DNA of 64,000 bases from Ophthalmolycus amberensis (lineage: Eukaryota > Chordata > Actinopteri > Perciformes > Zoarcidae): assembly GCA_024529925.1 (NCBI GenBank), contig JAFEUB010000968.1, positions 1,703,501 through 1,767,500 on the forward strand. The letters are read 5' to 3'. Positions 25,320 to 36,428 of the stretch are shown here, piece by piece. Positions within the stretch are counted from its first letter, which is position 1; each line of letters begins with the position of its first letter. A model generated the notes under the pieces. The model was not told the origin of the DNA. It was given only the letters and a program-made list of their open reading frames with translations, and did no database searches. Both the position numbers and the translations under genes were made by a program.

Positions 25320-26970
25320 CCAAAACGGTCACAGTATAGCATGTCGAAAAAAGTCATAGTATAGCATGTCAAAAAAAGTCAAAAACGGTCATAGTATGGC
25401 ATGTCAAAAACGGTCATAGTATAGCATGTCGGAAAAAGTCACAGTATAGCATGTCGAAAAAAGTCAAAAACGGTCAGAGTATAGCATGTCGAAAAAAGTC
25501 ATAGTATAGCATGTCAAAAAAAGTCATAGTATAGCATGTCGGAAAAAATCTAAAACGGTCATAGTATGGCATGTCAAAAACGGTCATAGTATATCATGTC
25601 GGAAAAAGTCATAGTATAGCATGTCGAAAAAAGTCATAGTAAAGCATGTCGAAAAAAGTCTAAAACGGTAATAGTATAGCATGTCGAAAAAAGTCATAGT
25701 ATAGCATGTCGAAAAAAGTCATAGTATAGCATGTCGAAAAAAGTCTCAAACCGTCATAGTATAGCATGTCGAAAAAAGTCTAAAACGGTCATAGTTTAGC
25801 ATGTCGAAAAAAGTCATAGTATAGCATGTCGAAAAAAGTCATAGTATAGCATGTCAAAAAAAGTCTCAAACGGTCATAGTATAGCATGTCGAAAAAAGTC
25901 TCACGGTCATAGTATAGCATGTCGAAAAAAGTCATAGTATAGCATGTCGAAAAAAGTCAAAAACGGTCATAGTATAGCATGTCGAAAAAAGTCTCAAACG
26001 GTCATAGTATAGCATGTCGAAAAAAGTCATAGTATAGCATGTCGAAAAAAGTCATAGTATAGCATGTCGAAAAAAGTCAAAAACGGTCATAGTATAGCAT
26101 GTCGAAAAAAGTCTCAAACGGTCATAGTATAGCATGTCGAAAAAAGTCATAGTATAGCATGTCGAAAAAAGTCATAGTATAGCATGTCGAAAAAAGTCGT
26201 AGTATAGCATGTCGAAAAAAATCATAGTATAGCATGTCCAAAACGGTCATAGTATAGCATGTCCAAAACGGTCACAGTATAGCATGTCGAAAAAAGTCTA
26301 AAACGGTCATAGTATGGCATGTCAAAAACGGTCATAGTATAGCATGTCGAAAAAAGTCATAGTATAGCATGTCAAAAAAAGTCATAGTATAGCATGTCGA
26401 AAAAAGTCAAAAACGGTCATAGTATATCATGTCGAAAAAAGTCATAGTATAGCATGTCGAAAAAAGTCATAGTATTGCATGTCGAAAAAAGTCAAAAACG
26501 GTCATAGTATAGCATGTCGAAAAAAGTCAAAAACGGTCATAGTATGGCATGTCAAAAACGGTCATAGTATAGCATGTCGAAAAAAGTCATAGTATAGCAT
26601 GTCAAAAAAAGTCATAGTATAGCATGTCCAAAAAAGTCAAAAGCGGTCATAGTATAGTATGTCGAAAAAAGTCATAGTATAGCATGTCGAAAAAAGTCTC
26701 AAGCGGTCATAGTATAGCATGTCGAAGAAAGTCATAGTATAGCGTGTCGAAAAAGTCTAAAACGGTCACAGTATAGGATGTCGAAAACGGTCACAGTATA
26801 GCATGTCGAAAACGGTCATAGTATGGCATGTCAAAAAAAGTCATAGTATAGCATGTCGAAAAAAGTCATAGTATAGCATGTCAAAAAAAGTCAAAAACGG
26901 TCATAGTATGGCATGTCTCAAACGGTCATAGTATAGCATGTCGAAAAAAGTCAAAAACGGTCATAGTATG
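25320..26970 (+). repeat. Right-hand higher-order block, copy 1
   Basis: Diagnostic rare units here are CATAGTATATCATG (around 25,588), CATAGTAAAGCATG (around 25,640), CATAGTTTAGCATG (25,790) and GTATTGCATG (around 26,472). The same order recurs 4199 bp later. This shows that the block was duplicated as a whole. Confidence 0.8.
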
Positions 26971-29518
26971 GCATGTCAAAAAAAGTCATAGTATAGCATG
27001 TCGAAAAAAGTCATAGTATAGCATGTCGAAAAAAGTCAGTATAGCATGTCGAAAAAAAGTCTCAAACGGTCATAGTATAGCATGTCGAAAAAAGTCAGAG
27101 TATAGCATGTCGAAAAAAGTCATAGTATAGCATGTCGAAAAAAGTCATAGTATAGCATGTCAAAAAAAGTCAAAAACGGTCATAGTATGGCATGTCAAAA
27201 ACGGTCATAGTATAGCATGTCGAAAAAAGTCAAAAACGGTCATAGTATAGCATGTCGAAAAAAGTCATAGTATAGCATGTCGAAAACGGTCATAGTATAG
27301 CATGTCGAAAACGGGTCATAGTATAGCATGTCGAAAAAAGTCTCAAACGATCATAGTATAGCATGTCGAAAAAAGTCATAGTATAGCATGTCGAAAAAAG
27401 TCATAGTATAGCATGTCGAAAAAAGTCTCAAACGGTCATAGTATAGCATGTCGAAAAAAGTCAAAAACGGTCATAGTAAGGCATGTCGAAAACGGTCATA
27501 GTATAGCATGTCGAAAAAAGTCATAGTATAGCATGTCGAAAAAAGTCATAGTATAGCATGTCGAAAAAAGTCTCAAACGGTCATAGTATAGCATGTCGAA
27601 AAAAGTCAAAAACGGTCATAGTATGGCATGTCAAAAACGGTCATAGTATAGCATGTCGAAAACGGTCATAGTATAGCATGTCGAAAAAAGTCTCAAACGG
27701 TCAGAGTATAGCATGTTGAAAAAAGTCATAGTATAGCATGTCGAAAACGGTCATAGCATAGCATGTCGAAAAAAGTCTCAAACGGTCATAGTATAGCATG
27801 TCGAAAAAAGTCATAGTATAGCATGTCGAAAAAAGTCATAGTATAGCATGTCAAAAAAAGTCATAGTATAGCATGTCGAAAAAAGTCAAAAACGGTCATA
27901 GGATAGCATGTCGAAAAAAGTCATAGTATAGCATGTCGAAAAAAGTCTCAAGCGGTCATAGTATAGCATGTCGAAGAAAGTCATAGTATAGCGTGTCGAA
28001 AAAGTCTAAAACGGTCACAGTATAGCATGTCGAAAACGGTCACAGTATAGCATGTCGAAAAAAGTCATAGTATAGCATGTCGAAAAAAGTCATAGTATAG
28101 CATGTCAAAAAAAGTCAAAAACGGTCATAGTATGGCATGTCAAAAACGGTCATAGTATAGCATGTCGGAAAAAGTCATAGTATACCATGTCGAAAAAAGT
28201 CATAGTATAGCATGTCGAAAAAAGTCTAAAACGGTCATAGTATAGCATGTCGAAAAAAGTCATAGTATAGCATGTCGAAAAAAGTCATAGTATAGCATGT
28301 CGAAAAAAGTCTCAAACGGTCATAGTATAGCATGTCGAAAAAAGTCATAGTATAGCATGTCAATAAAAGTCAAAAACGGTCATAGTATAGCATGTCGAAA
28401 AAAGTCAAAAACGGTCATAGTATAGCATGTCGAAAAAAGTCTCAAACGGTCATAGTATAGCATGTCGAAAAAAGTCATAGTATAGCATGTCGAAAAAAGT
28501 CATAGTATAGCATGTCGAAAAAAGTCATAGTATAGCATGTCCAAAACGGTCATAGTATAGCATGTCCAAAACGGTCACAGTATAGCATGTCCAAAACGGT
28601 CACAGTATAGCATGTCGAAAAAAGTCATAGTATAGCATGTCAAAAAAAGTCAAAAACGGTCATAGTATGGCATGTCAAAAACGGTCATAGTATAGCATGT
28701 CGGAAAAAGTCACAGTATAGCATGTCGAAAAAAGTCAAAAACGGTCAGAGTATAGCATGTCGAAAAAAGTCATAGTATAGCATGTCAAAAAAAGTCATAG
28801 TATAGCATGTCGGAAAAAATCTAAAACGGTCATAGTATGGCATGTCAAAAACGGTCATAGTATATCATGTCGGAAAAAGTCATAGTATAGCATGTCGAAA
28901 AAAGTCATAGTAAAGCATGTCGAAAAAAGTCTAAAACGGTAATAGTATAGCATGTCGAAAAAAGTCATAGTATAGCATGTCGAAAAAAGTCATAGTATAG
29001 CATGTCGAAAAAAGTCTCAAACCGTCATAGTATAGCATGTCGAAAAAAGTCTAAAACGGTCATAGTTTAGCATGTCGAAAAAAGTCATAGTATAGCATGT
29101 CGAAAAAAGTCATAGTATAGCATGTCAAAAAAAGTCTCAAACGGTCATAGTATAGCATGTCGAAAAAAGTCTCACGGTCATAGTATAGCATGTCGAAAAA
29201 AGTCATAGTATAGCATGTCGAAAAAAGTCAAAAACGGTCATAGTATAGCATGTCGAAAAAAGTCTCAAACGGTCATAGTATAGCATGTCGAAAAAAGTCA
29301 TAGTATAGCATGTCGAAAAAAGTCATAGTATAGCATGTCGAAAAAAGTCAAAAACGGTCATAGTATAGCATGTCGAAAAAAGTCTCAAACGGTCATAGTA
29401 TAGCATGTCGAAAAAAGTCATAGTATAGCATGTCGAAAAAAGTCATAGTATAGCATGTCGAAAAAAGTCCAAAACGGTCATAGTATAGCATGTCCAAAAC
29501 GGTCACAGTATAGCATGT

Positions 29519-31170
29519 CCAAAACGGTCACAGTATAGCATGTCGAAAAAAGTCATAGTATAGCATGTCAAAAAAAGTCAAAAACGGTCATAGTATGGCA
29601 TGTCAAAAACGGTCATAGTATAGCATGTCGGAAAAAGTCACAGTATAGCATGTCGAAAAAAGTCAAAAACGGTCAGAGTATAGCATGTCGAAAAAAGTCA
29701 TAGTATAGCATGTCAAAAAAAGTCATAGTATAGCATGTCGGAAAAAATCTAAAACGGTCATAGTATGGCATGTCAAAAACGGTCATAGTATATCATGTCG
29801 GAAAAAGTCATAGTATAGCATGTCGAAAAAAGTCATAGTAAAGCATGTCGAAAAAAGTCTAAAACGGTAATAGTATAGCATGTCGAAAAAAGTCATAGTA
29901 TAGCATGTCGAAAAAAGTCATAGTATAGCATGTCGAAAAAAGTCTCAAACCGTCATAGTATAGCATGTCGAAAAAAGTCTAAAACGGTCATAGTTTAGCA
30001 TGTCGAAAAAAGTCATAGTATAGCATGTCGAAAAAAGTCATAGTATAGCATGTCAAAAAAAGTCTCAAACGGTCATAGTATAGCATGTCGAAAAAAGTCT
30101 CACGGTCATAGTATAGCATGTCGAAAAAAGTCATAGTATAGCATGTCGAAAAAAGTCAAAAACGGTCATAGTATAGCATGTCGAAAAAAGTCTCAAACGG
30201 TCATAGTATAGCATGTCGAAAAAAGTCATAGTATAGCATGTCGAAAAAAGTCATAGTATAGCATGTCGAAAAAAGTCAAAAACGGTCATAGTATAGCATG
30301 TCGAAAAAAGTCTCAAACGGTCATAGTATAGCATGTCGAAAAAAGTCATAGTATAGCATGTCGAAAAAAGTCATAGTATAGCATGTCGAAAAAAGTCGTA
30401 GTATAGCATGTCGAAAAAAATCATAGTATAGCATGTCCAAAACGGTCATAGTATAGCATGTCCAAAACGGTCACAGTATAGCATGTCGAAAAAAGTCTAA
30501 AACGGTCATAGTATGGCATGTCAAAAACGGTCATAGTATAGCATGTCGAAAAAAGTCATAGTATAGCATGTCAAAAAAAGTCATAGTATAGCATGTCGAA
30601 AAAAGTCAAAAACGGTCATAGTATATCATGTCGAAAAAAGTCATAGTATAGCATGTCGAAAAAAGTCATAGTATTGCATGTCGAAAAAAGTCAAAAACGG
30701 TCATAGTATAGCATGTCGAAAAAAGTCAAAAACGGTCATAGTATGGCATGTCAAAAACGGTCATAGTATAGCATGTCGAAAAAAGTCATAGTATAGCATG
30801 TCAAAAAAAGTCATAGTAGAGCATGTCCAAAAAAGTCAAAAGCGGTCATAGTATAGTATGTCGAAAAAAGTCATAGTATAGCATGTCGAAAAAAGTCTCA
30901 AGCGGTCATAGTATAGCATGTCGAAGAAAGTCATAGTATAGCGTGTCGAAAAAGTCTAAAACGGTCACAGTATAGGATGTCGAAAACGGTCACAGTATAG
31001 CATGTCGAAAACGGTCATAGTATGGCATGTCAAAAAAAGTCATAGTATAGCATGTCGAAAAAAGTCATAGTATAGCATGTCAAAAAAAGTCAAAAACGGT
31101 CATAGTATGGCATGTCTCAAACGGTCATAGTATAGCATGTCGAAAAAAGTCAAAAACGGTCATAGTATGG
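29519..31170 (+). repeat. Right-hand higher-order block, copy 2
   Basis: The rare units of 25,320-26,970 recur at a constant 4199-bp offset (for example GTTTAGCATG at 29,992 and GTATTGCATG at 30,671). A partial third copy of the first part is present around 28,590-29,520, offset 928 bp from this one. The array therefore grew by nested segmental duplication. Confidence 0.8.
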
Positions 31171-34100
31171 CATGTCAAAAACGGTCATAGTATAGCATGT
31201 CGAAAACGGTCATAGTATAGCATGTCGGAAAAAGTCACAGTATAGCATGTCGAAAAAAGTCATAGTATAGCATGTCGAAAAATGTCAAAAACGGTCATAG
31301 TATAGCATGTCGAAAAAACGGTCATAGTATAGCATGTCGAAAAAAGTCATAGTATAGCATGTCAATAAAAGTCAAAAACGGTCATAGTATAGCATGTCGA
31401 AAAAAGTCTAAAACGGTCATAGTATAGCATGTCGAAAAAAGTCATAGTATAGCATGTCGAAAACGGTCATAGCATAGGATGTCGAAAAAAGTCATAGTAT
31501 AGCATGTCGAAAAAAGTCTCAAACGGTCATAGTATAGCATGTCGAAAAAAGTCATAGTATAGCATGTCGAAAAAAGTCATAGTATAGCATGTCAAAAAAA
31601 GTCATAGTATAGCATGTCGAAAAAAGTCTAAAACGGTCATAGGATAGCATGTCGAAAAAAGTCATAGTATAGCATGTCGAAAAAAGTCTCAAGCGGTCAT
31701 AGTATAGCATGTCGAAGAAAGTCATAGTATAGCGTGTCGAAAAAGTCTAAAACGGTCACAGTATAGCATGTCGAAAACGGTCACAGTATAGCATGTCGAA
31801 AACGGTTATAGTATAGCATGTCGAAAAAAGTCATAGTATAGCATGTCGAAAAAAAGTCTAAAACCGTCATAGTATAGCATGTCGAAAAAAGTCTCAAGCG
31901 GTCATAGTATAGCATGTCGAAAAAAGTCTCAAACGGTCATAGTATAGCATGTCGAAAAAAGTCAAAAACGGTCATAGTATAGCATGTCGAAAAAAGTCCA
32001 AAACGGTCATATTATAGCATGTCCAAAACGGTCATAGTATAGCATGTCGAAAAAAGTCATAGTATAGCATGTCAAAAAAAGTCAAAAACGGTCATAGTAT
32101 GGCATGTCAAAAACGGTCATAGTATAGCATGTCGAAAAAAGTCAAAAACGGTCATAGTATAGCATGTCGAAAAAAGTCATAGTATAGCATGTCGAAAACG
32201 GTCATAGTATAGCATGTCGAAAACGGGTCATAGTATAGCATGTCGAAAAAAGTCTCAAACGATCATAGTATAGCATGTCGAAAAAAGTCATAGTATAGCA
32301 TGTCGAAAAAAGTCATAGTATAGCATGTCGAAAAAAGTCTCAAACGGTCATAGTATAGCATGTCGAAAAAAGTCAAAACGGTCATAGTAAGGCATGTCGA
32401 AAACGGTCATAGTATAGCATGTCGAAAAAAGTCATAGTATAGCATGTCGAAAAAAGTCATAGTATAGCATGTCGAAAAAAGTCTCAAACGGTCATAGTAT
32501 AGCATGTCGAAAAAAGTCAAAAACGGTCATAGTATGGCATGTCAAAAACGGTCATAGTATAGCATGTCGAAAACGGTCATAGTATAGCATGTCGAAAAAA
32601 GTCTCAAACGGTCAGAGTATAGCATGTTGAAAAAAGTCATAGTATAGCATGTCGAAAACGGTCATAGCATAGCATGTCGAAAAAAGTCTCAAACGGTCAT
32701 AGTATAGCATGTCGAAAAAAGTCATAGTATAGCATGTCGAAAAAAGTCATAGTATAGCATGTCAAAAAAAGTCATAGTATAGCATGTCGAAAAAAGTCAA
32801 AAACGGTCATAGGATAGCATGTCGAAAAAAGTCATAGTATAGCATGTCGAAAAAAGTCTCAAGCGGTCATAGTATAGCATGTCGAAGAAAGTCATAGTAT
32901 AGCGTGTCTAAAACGGTCACAGTATAGCATGTCGAAAACGGTCACAGTATAGCATGTCGAAAACGGTCATAGTATAGCATGTCGAAAAAAGTCATAGTAT
33001 AGCATGTCGAAAAAAAGTCTAAAACCGTCATAGTATAGCATGTCGAAAAAAGTCTCAAGCGGTCATAGTATAGCATGTCGAAAAAAGTCTCAAACGGTCA
33101 TAGTATAGCATGTCGAAAAAAGTCAAAAACGGTCATAGTATGGCATGTCAAAAACGGTCATAGTATAGCATGTCGAAAAAAGTCATAGTATAGCATGTCA
33201 AAAAAAGTCATAGTATAGCATGTCGAAAAAAGTCAAAAACGGTCATAGTATATCATGTCGAAAAAAGTCATAGTATAGCATGTCGAAAAAAGTCATAAAC
33301 GGTCATAGTATAGCATGTCGAAAAAAGTCAAAAACGGTCATAGTATGGCATGTCAAAAACGGTCATAGTATAGCATGTCGAAAAAAGTCATAGTATAGCA
33401 TGTCAAAAAAAGTCATAGTATAGCATGTCCAAAAAAGTCAAAAGCGGTCATAGTATAGTATGTCGAAAAAAGTCATAGTATAGCATGTCGAAAAAGTCTA
33501 AAACGGTCACAGTATAGGATGTCGAAAACGGTCACAGTATAGCATGTCGAAAACGGTCATAGTATGGCATGTCAAAAAAAGTCATAGTATAGCATGTCGA
33601 AAAAAGTCATAGTATAGCATGTCAAAAAAAGTCAAAAACGGTCATAGTATGGCATGTCTCAAACGGTCATAGTATAGCATGTCGAAAAAAGTCAAAAACG
33701 GTCATAGTATGGCATGTCAAAAACGGTCATAGTATAGCATGTCGAAAACGGTCATAGTATAGCATGTCGAAAAAAGTCTCAAACGGTCAGAGTATAGCAT
33801 GTTGAAAAAAGTCATAGTATAGCATGTCGAAAACGGTCATAGCATAGCATGTCGAAAAAAGTCTCAAACGGTCATAGTATAGCATGTCGAAAAAAGTCAT
33901 AGTATAGCATGTCGAAAAAAGTCATAGTATAGCATGTCAAAAAAAGTCATAGTATAGCATGTCGAAAAAAGTCAAAAACGGTCATAGGATAGCATGTCGA
34001 AAAAAGTCATAGTATAGCATGTCGAAAAAAGTCTCAAGCGGTCATAGTATAGCATGTCGAAGAAAGTCATAGTATAGCGTGTCGAAAACGGTCATAGTAT

Positions 34101-36428
34101 AGCATGTCGAAAAAAGTCATAGTATAGCATGTCGAAAAAAAGTCTAAAACCGTCATAGTATAGCATGTCGAAAAAAGTCTCAAGCGGTCATAGTATAGCA
34201 TGTCGAAAAAAGTCTCAAACGGTCATAGTATAGCATGTCGAAAAAAGTCAAAAACGGTCATAGTATAGCATGTCGAAAACGGTCATAGTATAGCATGTCG
34301 AAAACGGGTCATAGTATAGCATGTCGAAAAAAGTCTCAAACGATCATAGTATAGCATGTCGAAAAAAGTCATAGTATAGCATGTCGAAAAAGTCATAGTA
34401 TAGCATGTCGAAAAAAGTCATAGTATGGCATGTCAAAAACGGTCATAGTATAGCATGTCGAAAACGGTCAAAAACGGTCATAGTATAGCATGTCGAAAAA
34501 AGTCAAAAACGGTCATAGCATAGCATGTCGAAAACGGTCATAGTATAGCATGTCGAAAAAAGTCTCAAACGGTCTAAAACGGTCATAGTATGGCATGTCG
34601 AAAAATGTCTCAAACGGTCATAGTATAGCATGTCGAAAAATGTCTAAAACGGTCATAGTATGGCATGTCAAAAACGGTCATAGTATAGCATGTCGAAAAA
34701 AGTCAAAAACGGTCATAGTATGGCATGTCGAAAACGGTCATAGTATAGCATGTCGAAAACGGTCATAGTATAGCATGTCGAAAAAAGTCTCAAACTATCA
34801 TAGTGTAGCATGTCGAAAAAAGTCATAGCATAGCATGTCGAAAAAAGTCTAAAACGGTCATAGTATAGCATGTCGAAAACGGTCATAGTATAGCATGTCG
34901 AAAAAAGTCAAAAACGGTCATAGTATGGCATGTCAAAAAAAGTCTCAAACGGTCATAGTATAGCATGTCGAAAAAAGTCTCAAACGGTCATAGTATGGCA
35001 TGTCGAAAAATGTCTCAAACGGTCATAGTATAGCATGTCGAAAAAAGTCAAAAACGGTCATAGTATGGCATGTCGAAAAAAGTCATAGTATAGCATGTCG
35101 AAAACGGGTCATAGTATAGCATGTCGAAAAAAGTCTCAAACGGTCATAGTATAGCATGTCGAAGAAAGTCATAGTATAGCGTGTCGAAAAAAAGTCTCAA
35201 ACCGTCATAGTATAGCATGTCGAAAAAAGTCTCAAACGGTCATAGTATAGCATGTCGAAAAAAGTCAAAAACGGTCATAGTATGGCATGTCAAAAACGGT
35301 CATAGTATAGCATGTCGAAAAAAGTCTCAAGCGGTCATAGTATAGCATGTCGAAAAAAGTCTAAAACGGTCATAGTATAGCATGTCGAAAAAGTCATAGT
35401 ATAGCATGTCGAAAAAAGTCATAGTATGGCATGTCAAAAACGGTCATAGTATAGCATGTCGAAAACGGTCAAAAACGGTCATAGTATAGCATGTCGAAAA
35501 AAGTCAAAAACGGTCATAGTATGGCATGTCAAAAACGGTCATAGTATAGCATAGCATGTCGAAAACGGTCATAGTATAGCATGTCGAAAAAAGTCTCAAA
35601 CGGTCATAGTATGGCATGTCGAAAAAAGTCTAAAACGGTCATAGTATGGCATGTCGAAAAAAGTCTCAAACGGTCATAGTATAGCATGTCGAAAAATGTC
35701 TAAAACGGTCATAGTATGGCATGTCGAAAAAAGTCAAAAACGGTCATAGTATGGCATGTCGAAAACGGTCATAGTATAGCATGTCGAAAACGGTCATAGT
35801 ATAGCATGTCGAAAAAAGTCTCAAACTGTCATAGTATAGCATGTCGAAAAAAGTCATACTATAGCATGCCGAAAACGGTCATAGCATAGCATGTCGAAAA
35901 AAGTCAAAAACGGTCATAGCATAGCATGTCGAAAACGGTCAAAAACGGTCATAGTATGGCATGTCAAAAAAAGTCAAAAACGGTCATAGTATGGCATGTC
36001 GAAAAATGTCTCAAACGGTCATAGTATAGCATGTCGAAAAAAGTCTAAAACGGTCATAGTATGGCATGTCGAAAACAGTCAAAAACGGTCATAGTATGGC
36101 ATGTCAAAAAAAGTCTCAAGCGGTCATAGTATAGCATGTCGAAAAAAGTCTCAAACGGTCATAGTATGGCATGTCGAAAAATGTCTCAAACGGTCATAGT
36201 ATAGAATGTCGAAAAAAGTCTAAAACGGTCATAGTATGGCATGTCGAAAAATGTCTCAAACGGTCATAGTATAGCATGTCGAAAAAAGTCATAGTATAGC
36301 ATGTCGAAAAAAGTCTAAAACGGTCATAGTATGGCATGTCGAAAAAAGTCAAAAACGGTCATAGTATAGCATGTCGAAAAAAGTCAAAACCGGTCATAGT
36401 ATAGCATGTTGAAAAACGGTCATAGTGT

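Larger units (their letters stand above)
9666..36428 (+). repeat. 26.8-kb 25/35-bp minisatellite array
   Basis: The array is built almost entirely of a unit with core CATAGTATAGCATGTC followed by GAAAAAAGT or GAAAACGGT (25 bp). Many units carry ten extra bases of the form CTCAAACGGT, CTAAAACGGT or CAAAAACGGT, giving 35 bp. Common variants are GGCATGTCAAAAACGG, GTCGGAAAAAGT and GTCCAAAACGG, and occasional 23-bp units lack AT. From array length less the five 470-bp modules, some 800-900 units are present (estimated, not counted). The top strand is A-rich and each unit holds a TCGA and usually an A4-A6 tract. Short frames in it are cut because 25-bp phasing shifts frame each unit and creates TGA (minus strand) at unit junctions, so it is not coding. 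The left edge is the hairpin at 9674. The right edge degenerates at GTTGAAAAACGGTCATAGTG. Confidence 0.97.

Noticed and set aside
9666..36428. CRISPR-like repeat array
   Set aside because: Repeats are contiguous with no unique spacers of constant length, units vary in both length and sequence, there are no cas genes, and the context is a eukaryotic intron-bearing gene.
9666..36428. CENP-B box in the satellite
   Set aside because: The unit contains TTCG on the minus strand, but the following positions (ACATGCTATAC) do not fit the required A and CGGG of the CENP-B box.
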